This document shows, one piece after another, positions 9,354-21,862 of a stretch of DNA of 64,000 nucleotides. How positions within the stretch are numbered: position 1 is the stretch's first letter; every line of letters begins with the position of its first letter. The translations under genes were made by a program, and so were the position numbers. Source of the stretch: Hydrogenobacter sp. T-2 (lineage in GTDB: Bacteria > Aquificota > Aquificia > Aquificales > Aquificaceae); the NCBI RefSeq assembly GCF_033971325.1, contig NZ_CP117180.1, forward strand, positions 750,041-814,040, written 5' to 3'. Below the pieces are notes generated by a model. That model did no database searches and was not told the DNA's origin. It saw only the letters and a list, made by a program, of their open reading frames with translations.

Positions 9354-9926
9354 TTATAACATGGGTGCATTGCAAAAGTTCATGCTTTCTTCTAAACCAT
9401 ATTCTACACATCTTTGCAGACATTCGCTTGCCTTGTTGAAGACTTTTGCAAGCACTAACTCCTCCTCTTCACCAAAAGGCGAAAGCACATAATCAACTAC
9501 CTTGCCTTTGTCTTTAGGTCTACCTATACCCACCTTAAGCCTTGGAAATTTATCTGTCTTTGTCTCTCTCATTATAGACTCTATACCATGATGCCCCCCA
9601 CTGCTACCCTCAAGCCTTAGCCTTAGCCTTCCCAGAGGCAGGTCCAGGTCATCGTATACCACCAACATTTCCTCTGGCTTTATATCATACTCTTCAAGGA
9701 GGTTAACCACCGCAAGACCAGAATTGTTCATATAGGTTTGTGGCTTTGCGATAAGTACCTCTTTGCCATCTACCCTTGCCTTGTATAGATGAGAGAGGCA
9801 CTCCTCTGAGTAGTCTTGCACCTTTAGCCTTCTAAGAAGTTCATCCACCACCATAAAACCTACATTGTGGCGAGTTCTTGCATACTTTTTGCCCGGATTT
9901 CCAAGACCCACAATAAGCCTAATCAT
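9354..9926 (-). CDS. pth: Peptidyl-tRNA hydrolase
   Basis: Releases peptides from prematurely dissociated peptidyl-tRNA. 190 residues with the Pth signature GLGNPGKKYARTRHNVG (Asn10 and catalytic His20), the KPQTYMNNSG motif and VVYDDLDLPLGRLR with the conserved Asp. Overlaps rplY by 4 bases; the rplY-pth (ctc-pth) and prs order is a widespread bacterial arrangement, which supports all three calls. Confidence 0.96.
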   Translation of the reverse strand: MIRLIVGLGNPGKKYARTRHNVGFMVVDELLRRLKVQDYSEECLSHLYKARVDGKEVLIAKPQTYMNNSGLAVVNLLEEYDIKPEEMLVVYDDLDLPLGRLRLRLEGSSGGHHGIESIMRETKTDKFPRLKVGIGRPKDKGKVVDYVLSPFGEEEELVLAKVFNKASECLQRCVEYGLEESMNFCNAPML

Positions 9927-10492
9927 TCAGTAGCTGTTGTTTCCTCCGCTTCAGGCTCAAGCACAACCGCAACCGTCTCTTCTGGAGAATCCATTATTAC
10001 ACATCCCTCGGGTGGCATTATGTCTCTAACGTGAAGAGCATCCCCAAGCCCAAGACCGCTTACATCAATGGTTATCTTTTCTGGAAGCTTGTCCACCCTT
10101 GCCTTTATAGTAAGGCTGTGCATAAGAGGTTCAAAGGTTCCACCAAGACCCACGCCCGCAGGTGTCCCTACAAACTCAATAGGCACTTCCACCTCAATCT
10201 CGCTTACGTGGGTAATATCTTGGAAGTCCACATGTATAGGATTGTCTCCAAGCCAGCCCATTTGCATTTCTCTGAGTAGACAGACCCTTTTATCTCCTTC
10301 AATCTCCGCCTCAATGAGAAAGGTTTCGCCCTTTGGAAAGGCTTTGAGGTCCTTCACGCTTATGTATGCATGTCTGTTTTCCACATCTTTGCCGTAAACC
10401 TCCACTGGCACGTAGCCTTCTCTTCTAAACCTCTTTATCTCGCTCTTTCTACCTATGGCTCTTGGTATTAACTTTACCTGAACCCTTTTCAT
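9923..10492 (-). CDS. rplY: Ribosomal protein bL25, CTC/TL5 type
   Basis: 5S rRNA-binding large-subunit protein. 189 residues, the long two-domain form (general stress protein CTC of Bacillus, TL5 of Thermus): N-terminal L25 domain (RREGYVPVEVYGKD) and a C-terminal beta domain (PIEFVGTPAGVGLGGTFEPLM, LPEKITIDVSGLGLGDALHV). An acidic tail ends the protein. Start ATG has an AGGAGGT site; 12 bases separate it from prs. Confidence 0.95.
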   Translation of the reverse strand: MKRVQVKLIPRAIGRKSEIKRFRREGYVPVEVYGKDVENRHAYISVKDLKAFPKGETFLIEAEIEGDKRVCLLREMQMGWLGDNPIHVDFQDITHVSEIEVEVPIEFVGTPAGVGLGGTFEPLMHSLTIKARVDKLPEKITIDVSGLGLGDALHVRDIMPPEGCVIMDSPEETVAVVLEPEAEETTATE

Positions 10493-10504
10493 CCTTTACC
10501 TCCT

Positions 10505-11440
10505 TTATGCAAAAAGTGAGCTTATAGATTCGCCTTCATGAGCACGTTTTATTGCTTCCGCTATTAGTGAAGCTACGGAAACGACTCTTAGCTTTTCAAA
10601 GTGCTTCCCATCCATACTAAGGGTATTGCTAACTATAACCTCTTCTACTGGTGATTCCTTTAGCCTGTCTATTGCAGGACCAGAAAATATACCATGAGTT
10701 GCAGATACAAATACACCCTTTGCACCCTTTGAAAGAAGCATGTGGGTAGCGGCGACCACCGTTCCTGCGGTATCTATAATATCGTCCACAATTATCGCCT
10801 TTTTGCCCTTTACATCACCTATTAGGTCCAGCACCTCCGCCACGTTCGGCTCAGGTCTCCTCTTGTATATTATGGCAATACCACAGCCTAACTTGTTGGC
10901 AAGAAGCCTTGCCCTTTCTACACCACCTGCGTCTGGCGAGACTACAACAAGGTCATCCTTTACCCTATCCTTTATATATTCGTATAGCACATTCAAAGCG
11001 TATAGGTTATCCACAGGTATATTGAAAAAACCCTGAATCTGAGGAGAGTGAAGGTCCACCACTATAAGCCTTTGAGCTCCAGCGGTAGTTATAAGGTCTG
11101 CTAAGAGCCTTGCACTTATGGGAACTCTTGGTCTGTCTTTCCTGTCCTGCCTTGCGTATGCATAGTAGGGTATAACTGCAGTTATCCTCCCTGCGGAGGC
11201 CCTCTTGAGAGCATCCAGTATAAGAAGTAGCTCCATTATGCTCTCGTTTACGGGATAACCCAGAGATTGTATCACAAAGACATCTTCACCCCTCATAGAC
11301 TCGTTTATCCTTATTCTTACTTCACCATCACTAAAGCGTCCTACTACCACGTCAGAAAGGGGTATACCAAGATATTCAGAAACTTCCTGTGCAAGTTTTG
11401 GATTACTGGTGCCAGTTAGAAGCTTTATAGAGCCAAACAT
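10505..11440 (-). CDS. prs: Ribose-phosphate pyrophosphokinase
   Basis: Makes PRPP from ribose 5-phosphate and ATP for nucleotide, His and Trp synthesis. 311 residues, the usual class I length. Motifs: VVGRFSDGEVRIRI, the flexible-loop YARQDRKDRPRVPIS region, VVVSPDAGGVERAR and the PRPP-binding loop VDDIIDTAGT. The start has GAGGTG upstream. The gene begins 28 bases after the 3' end of tRNA-Gln, and a TACAAT hexamer lies in that gap, so it could have its own promoter as well as readthrough from ispE. Confidence 0.96.
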   Translation of the reverse strand: MFGSIKLLTGTSNPKLAQEVSEYLGIPLSDVVVGRFSDGEVRIRINESMRGEDVFVIQSLGYPVNESIMELLLILDALKRASAGRITAVIPYYAYARQDRKDRPRVPISARLLADLITTAGAQRLIVVDLHSPQIQGFFNIPVDNLYALNVLYEYIKDRVKDDLVVVSPDAGGVERARLLANKLGCGIAIIYKRRPEPNVAEVLDLIGDVKGKKAIIVDDIIDTAGTVVAATHMLLSKGAKGVFVSATHGIFSGPAIDRLKESPVEEVIVSNTLSMDGKHFEKLRVVSVASLIAEAIKRAHEGESISSLFA

Positions 11441-11468
11441 TCCACACCTCTTTTATTGTAGTAGAAAG

Positions 11469-11541
11469 CTGGGGTGCCTGGATTCGAACCAGGAGCCCCC
11501 GGATCCAAAGTCCGGTGCTCTGCCAGTTGAGCTACACCCCA
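11469..11541 (-). tRNA. tRNA-Gln (anticodon TTG)
   Basis: 73-base cloverleaf on the minus strand. A 7-bp acceptor stem (TGGGGTG with CACCCCA), a D arm, the anticodon arm CCGGA-CTTTGGA-TCCGG and a T arm with TTCGAAT are all complete. The loop gives anticodon TTG, reading CAA. A U1-A72 first pair and G73 fit glutamine identity. The CCA end is not encoded. The first ten bases overlap the end of ispE, whose stop codon TAG consists of tRNA bases 8-10. Confidence 0.96.
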
Positions 11542-12344
11542 TAACTTTCCACTCTGTATAGCTTCCAACCTCTCGCTTTGCAGGCGAGCTCCACCTCTTG
11601 GGTAGTCTCACCCACATAGAAGACGCTGGAGCCGCTACCGCTCACAAGAGCCACTTTGCCTAAGCCTCTTAAAAACCTAAGCACTTCACCCACTTCTGGG
11701 TAGAGCTCTCCAGCCAGCTCACCCAGTTTATTCTGGAGAAGGCTTAGGTCTCCAGCCCTTAGGCAATCTATTATTTTATCACCCTCTATATTCTCTGTCA
11801 AGATATCTTCTTTTACCATACTGTAGACATATGCGGTGGAGCATTTAACACCGGGGTATATAAGGGTAAAGACCATACTTGGCAATTCAATTTTCTCAAG
11901 GACTTCGCCTCTACCCCTACCTATGGCAGAGCCTCCCATTAGGAAAAAGCCTGCGTCAGAGGATACACTGCTTGCTATTTCATGAAGCTCTCTTAAACTC
12001 AGTGGGTTGCCAAGCAATTGGTTCAAAGCCCTCAAAACCGTTGCCACATTGGAAGAGCCTCCTCCAAGACCAGCCCCTTCTGGTATATTCTTTTGAATAA
12101 AAACCCTAAAGCTAAGCTCTTCTCCAAGAAGTTCTTCCATAGACTTTATAGCTTTGTAGACGAGGTTTTCCTCCATAGGTATACCAGTGCTTGTCTCCAC
12201 GTTCAAGGGTCCCTCTTGGATAAATATCTCATCAAATAGGGTTATAGCCTGATATATGGTGAAGACTTCATGGTACCCATCAGGCCTCTTTCCAAGAAGC
12301 CATAGACCTAAGTTGAGCTTAGCAGGAGACAAAAGCCTTAGCAT
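11532..12344 (-). CDS. ispE: 4-diphosphocytidyl-2-C-methyl-D-erythritol kinase
   Basis: GHMP kinase of the non-mevalonate isoprenoid pathway. 270 residues from the chosen start. Motifs: SPAKLNLGLWLLGKRPDGYH at the N-terminus, the ATP loop PEGAGLGGGSSNVA, and VSGSGSSVF near the end. An in-frame start 27 bases upstream adds nine hydrophobic residues but would sit at the expected transcription start of the promoter at 12375-12403, so ATG 12344 is preferred. The gene ends inside tRNA-Gln: the last Tyr codon uses tRNA base 1 and the stop is tRNA bases 8-10. Confidence 0.94.
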   Translation of the reverse strand: MLRLLSPAKLNLGLWLLGKRPDGYHEVFTIYQAITLFDEIFIQEGPLNVETSTGIPMEENLVYKAIKSMEELLGEELSFRVFIQKNIPEGAGLGGGSSNVATVLRALNQLLGNPLSLRELHEIASSVSSDAGFFLMGGSAIGRGRGEVLEKIELPSMVFTLIYPGVKCSTAYVYSMVKEDILTENIEGDKIIDCLRAGDLSLLQNKLGELAGELYPEVGEVLRFLRGLGKVALVSGSGSSVFYVGETTQEVELACKARGWKLYRVESYGV

Positions 12345-12374
12345 GAGTATTAATAATAACCCAACTTGCAAGTT

Positions 12375-12403
12375 ATTATATGGTGCTTTTCTTTCAATTG
12401 CAA
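12375..12403 (-). promoter_or_regulatory. Sigma70-type promoter of ispE
   Basis: On the minus strand TTGCAA (12398-12403), a 17-base spacer and a perfect TATAAT (12375-12380). The predicted start of transcription is about 24 bases before the ispE ATG. The transcript would also carry tRNA-Gln and could reach prs. Confidence 0.7.
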
Positions 12404-12453
12404 CTCAACTCAAAAGTCTCTCTTCCCTCAAAAGCTCCAAAACATCCCTTAGG

Positions 12454-13395
12454 TCATGAAATTTTCAGTTCAATAGCCAAAACCTGTATAAAATCCTCAG
12501 AAGTAGAAACCAACTTTTTGGCTAAAGACCTCAGAAACTCCACATCTCTTATTTCCCTTATCCTATTTACTATCTCTTCAGGCACATAGCCAAGTTTACC
12601 CTCAATTATGGCTATAAGCATCTCTTGTGCGGATTTCAAAAGTCCTTCCTCAATACCAATTTGCTTACCCTCTTCAAGTCCAATCTGTTTGCCCTTTTCA
12701 ATACCAATAATCTCACCCTCTTTTTTACCCTCCTCAAGCCCAAGCCTATAGAGAATATCCTTTTTCAGTTTTTTCTTTGGCAATCTTACATCCTCAGGTC
12801 TAACCACTATAGGCATGTGTTTGACCTCCTCCGTAAGCCTTATCCTTAAGTTAGGTCTCAGTTCTGTCAGCGTCAAGGCTTTCAATAGATAGTCTTTTCT
12901 CTCTTCCTCGTTCATGCCTTCCATTGTCTTTATGAGCTTTTCTATCAGATATACCTCATCCTCTACCTTGCACAAACATGCCAATAGCCTATCCATAGGG
13001 TCTGGGCTTTCCAAAAGCACTCTGCAGTCTATCTGCCTTATGTCAAGTATTTCATAGCTAAAGGTAAGATTTCTAAGCCTTAGCTTTGACTTCATTCTTA
13101 ACTTTCTGTTTCCTACATAAACAAGAAGTTGTTTTATAGGACTGGTTGGATATCTATCTAATATGGCAAGGTAATAGCGTAGCATTCTAAAGGGCATGTT
13201 AGGGTCGTTGAAGGACTGGAATTCTATATGCAATACACTCTCATCCTCAAGCCTTGCCAAGAAGTCCACTCTTAGCTCAGTGGAGGGCAGAGATGTTGGC
13301 AATAGCTCTTTGATAGGAGCTGGAGAGAGGATTTTGCTAAGCCTGTGTGGGATTTCTTCAAAGATGTCTTTGAGAGTTATATCTTTTGAAGACAC
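12454..13395 (-). CDS. Rpn/PDDEXK-family nuclease-like protein
   Basis: 313-residue protein resembling the Rpn (recombination-promoting nuclease/putative transposase) and related PD-(D/E)XK families. The probable catalytic core is LRVDFLARLEDESVLHIEFQ at about residues 41-60 (Asp then E-x-Q). The C-terminal third contains Gly/Glu/Lys repeats (GLEEGKKEG, IEKGKQIG, LEEGKQIG) characteristic of these proteins. Start GTG 13393-13395 follows a TGATATAAT extended -10 by six bases, without a ribosome site, so the mRNA may be leaderless. A broken relative lies at 34034-34380. Exact family membership was not checked. Confidence 0.78.
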   Translation of the reverse strand: MSSKDITLKDIFEEIPHRLSKILSPAPIKELLPTSLPSTELRVDFLARLEDESVLHIEFQSFNDPNMPFRMLRYYLAILDRYPTSPIKQLLVYVGNRKLRMKSKLRLRNLTFSYEILDIRQIDCRVLLESPDPMDRLLACLCKVEDEVYLIEKLIKTMEGMNEEERKDYLLKALTLTELRPNLRIRLTEEVKHMPIVVRPEDVRLPKKKLKKDILYRLGLEEGKKEGEIIGIEKGKQIGLEEGKQIGIEEGLLKSAQEMLIAIIEGKLGYVPEEIVNRIREIRDVEFLRSLAKKLVSTSEDFIQVLAIELKIS

Positions 13396-13401
13396 AGAAG
13401 G

Positions 13402-13407
13402 ATTATA
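13402..13407 (-). promoter_or_regulatory. Extended -10 element before the Rpn-like gene
   Basis: Minus-strand TGATATAAT with TATAAT at 13407-13402, six bases before the GTG start. There is no Shine-Dalgarno. The same TGATATAAT precedes the broken relative near 34384. Confidence 0.6.
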
Positions 13408-13584
13408 TCATTAAACAAGTTTGTCCTCGTATCCCTCATGGTGGGCTCAAGGTTATAAATCCTCTGTAGCTTACAGGTTAGGTTGATGATATCTGATAGA
13501 CCATTACTCCGCAATAGACAGTGTTTAATCTTGATGGCTAAGAAAATATGAGTATACAAGACTAAAAATTTTCTCAATACCCTC

Positions 13585-13613
13585 TTGACAAAAGCCCAAG
13601 ATGTTAATATAAT
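13585..13613 (+). promoter_or_regulatory. groES-groEL promoter
   Basis: TTGACA (13585-13590), 17-base spacer, TATAAT (13608-13613): a full consensus sigma70 promoter. The leader of about 30 bases ends in AGAAGGAGGTGG before the groES ATG. I see no CIRCE inverted repeat. The rest of the 254-base gap from 13396 shows no gene I would support. Confidence 0.85.
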
Positions 13614-13649
13614 ATCTACCCGTAAAAATCCCTTAGAAGGAGGTGGAAC

Positions 13650-13943
13650 ATGGCAAAGCTCAGACCCCTTTATGACAAGATAGTAGTTAAGAGGTTTGAG
13701 GAGCAGGAGCAGAGGACTGCCTCTGGCATAATCATACCAGACACCGCCAAAGAAAAGCCACAGATAGGAGAGGTTGTGGCGGTGGGAGAAGGAAAACTTT
13801 TACAAAACGGTCAGCAAGTTCCACCTAAGGTAAAGCCTGGAGACAAGGTGGTCTTTAACAAGTATGCAGGCACAGAGGTAGAGCTTGATGGAGAAAAGTT
13901 CCTTGTTATGTCTGAGGATGAAGTGCTTGCAATAGTTGAGTAA
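13650..13943 (+). CDS. groES: Co-chaperonin GroES
   Basis: 97-residue heptameric lid of the GroEL chamber. Characteristic parts: [17 protein letters not shown] at the N-terminus, the mobile loop [43 protein letters not shown]. Strong AGGAGG site before the ATG. groEL follows after 24 bases that include another AGGAGG. The pair is transcribed from the consensus promoter at 13585. Confidence 0.97.
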   Translation: MAKLRPLYDKIVVKRFEEQEQRTASGIIIPDTAKEKPQIGEVVAVGEGKLLQNGQQVPPKVKPGDKVVFNKYAGTEVELDGEKFLVMSEDEVLAIVE

Positions 13944-15605
<1,662 letters not shown>

Positions 15606-15611
15606 AGAACC

Positions 15612-15634
15612 GCCCCCGCAAGGGGGCTTTTTTT
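15612..15634 (+). terminator. Intrinsic terminator of groES-groEL
   Basis: GCCCCC-GCAA-GGGGGC hairpin (15612-15627) followed by seven T. The stop codon of the converging sulP gene lies in the T run. Confidence 0.93.
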
Positions 15635-17690
15635 ATTTTAGAATGCCTAAGAGCTTTTCCACTATCTCCTTTGTATCCTTTCCAAGATAAACAAAGCCAT
15701 TCTTCATTTCACAACCCCTTTTACTACATAACCCGCCAAAGGAAACAATTTCACCATCATGCTTCATGAATTTCGTAGAAGGCACATATATACCCTTTCC
15801 ATCTGTGTAGAAATCTTCCGCTTTGAGTTCTATCTCCTTTCCATCCGACCTAAGGAGAAGGTTCTTGTATGCTCTTCCCGCATAAACTTCTATATCTTCG
15901 TAATTAGAGAAGGACTCGTATATGTCTCTTATAGGGTTTTTAGCAGGCTCAAACTTTACATACTCCTTAACCGTATAGCATTCGTTAAAAACCGCATAGG
16001 GACATACCTTTGCACAGTATTCATGGTCTATGCTCTTGAAAAGCTCACCAACCGCATAACCTTTGGAGGGCATGAGGTTTTTTTTGCCAAGTTTTTCAAG
16101 AAAGCCTGACCGCCTCATAACTTCTTCCACAGGTCCCTTTGCGTTAACAAGCACAAGGTTCACTTCTCTCTTTCTGATATCCTCAAGAAAGTCGCTTAGG
16201 GCGTCAAGGGCTGTTCCATCCATGTAGTTTACAGACTCACAGTCTATAACCAAGTGTTTGAGTGCAGGCTTTTGCTCTATTATCTCCTTTATTTCCTCAA
16301 GGATGTTCTCTGTATTGGCATAGTAGAAGGATGCCTCGGGTCTTACCATCTCAATCTGTGGACAGGTGGGTAGGCTGTTGGTCTCTGCGTTCACAAAGGT
16401 TTTGCTAACTGGGTCTCTGGACATTCTAACAATTCTTGGGTATAGGCTTCTCCAGAGGAAAAGGGAAAGAGACAAAAACACTCCTATAAAGATGGCATAG
16501 TCTGGCTTCATGATAAAGGATAGGGCAAAGGTGGAGATGGCGGATATGCCGTCATATTTGTTTGTTTTCCAAAGATGCACAAAGTATTTTGGCTTTATGA
16601 GGTTTATTACCGCAGTGATGACCACCGCAGAAAGTACTGCTCTTGGAAGATAATAGAGAAGAGGTGCAACAAAGAATATGGTAGTTATCACAAAGCTGGC
16701 ACTTATGATGTTTGCCATACCAGTTTTTGCACCCGATTGGAAGTTTACCGCAGAGCGAGAAAAGGAACCGCTCACGGGAAAGCTCTTAAAGAAAGAACCC
16801 ACAAGGTTTGCAAGTCCTTGACCTATGAGCTCTTGGTTTACGTCTATTTTCTGCTTTGTTTGGCTTGCTATGAACTTGGCTATGGCATAGGCTTCCATAA
16901 AACCCACAAGGGCTATAATAAAAGCCTTGCCTAATATTCTGTCCAAAAGGTCAAGGTCTATAGAGGGCAAGGAGGGTAGAGGAAGACCCTGAGGTATATC
17001 ACCCACCACCCTTATGCCGTAGCTTTCAAAGGCAAAAAAGTATGATAGGGTGGTAAATAAAGCCACGGTAAGCAGTGCGGAGGGAAAGTTTTTGTTTATC
17101 TTCCTTAACCCCACTATCAAAGCTATGGAGACTACACCCACTATGAAAGTGTAAAGATTTGTTTGTGGAATTGCCTTTGCTATCTCGTATATGTTTTGGA
17201 ATATAAGCTCCTTTTGTTCCACCTTTATGCCTAAGATTGCAGGTATCTGTGTGCTAATTATTATTATCGCCGCTGCGTTGGTAAAGCCTATAATCACCGA
17301 GTGTGATACAAAGTTCACCAAAAATCCAAGCCTGAAGACACCTATCAGTAGCTGTATTATACCCACCAGAAAAGCTAAAAGAATGGCGAGTTCTATGAAT
17401 TTCTCTTCACCGGGTTTTGCGTAGCTTGTGAGAGAAACAAAGGTCAAAAAGGCCACTATAGCAACGGGACCTGTGGCAAGCTGGGCGGAGCTTCCAAAAA
17501 GTGCAGCAACTATTACAGGTATGGACGCGGCGTATAGTCCATAAACGGGTGGAAGACCAGCTATAAGGGCATAAGCCATAGACTGTGGCACAAGCACAAC
17601 CGCCACTGTAAGACCAGCCACTAAGTCAGAAGTAAAGGTTTTCCTGTCATAACCCTTTAGCCACCTGAGGAAAGGAAAGAGCCGCTCCAT
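15633..17690 (-). CDS. SulP-family anion transporter with STAS domain and Cys-containing tail
   Basis: About 685 residues. The first 400 form a multi-pass SulP transporter (GLTVAVVLVPQSMAYALIAG, PVYGLYAASIPV, FKSFPVSGSFSRSAVN). A STAS domain follows (around 450-550; DCESVNYMDGTALDALSDFL). Beyond it lies an extra region of about 130 residues with paired cysteines (CAKVCPYAVFNEC, later CSKRGC), not part of standard SulP proteins. The substrate could be sulfate, bicarbonate or another anion. ATG 17690 is preferred to an in-frame ATG 18 bases upstream because homologues start close to the RLFPFLRWL motif; this is uncertain. Confidence 0.88.
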   Translation of the reverse strand: MERLFPFLRWLKGYDRKTFTSDLVAGLTVAVVLVPQSMAYALIAGLPPVYGLYAASIPVIVAALFGSSAQLATGPVAIVAFLTFVSLTSYAKPGEEKFIELAILLAFLVGIIQLLIGVFRLGFLVNFVSHSVIIGFTNAAAIIIISTQIPAILGIKVEQKELIFQNIYEIAKAIPQTNLYTFIVGVVSIALIVGLRKINKNFPSALLTVALFTTLSYFFAFESYGIRVVGDIPQGLPLPSLPSIDLDLLDRILGKAFIIALVGFMEAYAIAKFIASQTKQKIDVNQELIGQGLANLVGSFFKSFPVSGSFSRSAVNFQSGAKTGMANIISASFVITTIFFVAPLLYYLPRAVLSAVVITAVINLIKPKYFVHLWKTNKYDGISAISTFALSFIMKPDYAIFIGVFLSLSLFLWRSLYPRIVRMSRDPVSKTFVNAETNSLPTCPQIEMVRPEASFYYANTENILEEIKEIIEQKPALKHLVIDCESVNYMDGTALDALSDFLEDIRKREVNLVLVNAKGPVEEVMRRSGFLEKLGKKNLMPSKGYAVGELFKSIDHEYCAKVCPYAVFNECYTVKEYVKFEPAKNPIRDIYESFSNYEDIEVYAGRAYKNLLLRSDGKEIELKAEDFYTDGKGIYVPSTKFMKHDGEIVSFGGLCSKRGCEMKNGFVYLGKDTKEIVEKLLGILK

Positions 17691-17740
17691 AGTAATAAAT
17701 ACTAACATAGAACATCAGTGGTTTATGCGTTAATAGGGCT

Positions 17741-17746
17741 TATAAT
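17741..17746 (+). promoter_or_regulatory. -10 element before the nitrilase-family gene
   Basis: TATAAT within GGGCTTATAATC, ten bases before ATG 17757, with no Shine-Dalgarno between. The -35 region is weak. Confidence 0.55.
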
Positions 17747-17756
17747 CTTATAAGCG

Positions 17757-21190
<3,434 letters not shown>

Positions 21191-21194
<4 letters not shown>

Positions 21195-21862
21195 ATTTCC
21201 AACTTATACCCAAAGCCCCTCACTGTCTGAATAGCTTTCCCCTCTTCACCAAGTTTTTCCCTTAGCTTCTTTATGTGCACATCTACAGTTCTATCGTATA
21301 CATCTCTCTTTAGCACCCTTTCTATAAGGTATTCTCTGCTCACGGGCTTGCCATAATTTTCAAGCAAGGCGGACAGTATTAGAAACTCTGTGGGTGTAAG
21401 TTCAATAGCTTCCTCGCCCCTTTTAACCTCCTTTTTTTCCAAGTCTATATGAATACCTCCGAGCCTGAATTGGGTTTGCCTTCTCTCCTTCCCAACCCTT
21501 CGTAAGACCGCCTTTACCCTTGCAAGAAGTTCCTTTAAGGAAAAGGGTTTGGTTATGTAGTCGTCCGCACCGAGAGAGAAACCCTTTAGCTTATCCTGTT
21601 CCATGTCCCGTGCGGTTACGAATATTATGGGTATATCCTTAAGACTTTCTTTTCCTCTCACATACTGGGCTATCCTAAAGCCATCGTAGTCTGGAAGCAT
21701 CACATCAAGAAGCAGAAGGTCTGGCGGGTTTTCTTCAAGGTATTTTATGGCATCCGCACCCCTAAGACAAACAAGGGCTTCGTAGCCTTCTTTCTTTAGA
21801 TTGTAAGCTATCAACTCCGCAAGGTCATTCTCATCTTCTACCACAAGTATCTTCAAACTCAT
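21191..21862 (-). CDS. OmpR/PhoB-type response regulator
   Basis: 223 residues. N-terminal receiver with acidic pair (EDENDLAEL), phospho-Asp in LLLDVMLPDYDG, Thr in FVTARD and Lys in YITKPFSLKEL. C-terminal winged helix ends in DVHIKKLREKLGEEG and TVRGFGYKLEI. No histidine kinase gene is adjacent: upstream is a biotin carboxylase subunit (4-base overlap) and downstream the phosphoesterase (4-base overlap). It is therefore an orphan by position, and could be PhoB-like given the phosphatase next door, which is inference. Confidence 0.93.

Noticed and set aside
13377..13577. Minus-strand 66-codon frame in the gap before groES.
   Set aside because: It overlaps the start of the Rpn-like gene, has no ribosome site and no recognisable features.
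13614..13649. CIRCE element before groES.
   Set aside because: No TTAGCACTC-type inverted repeat is present in the leader.
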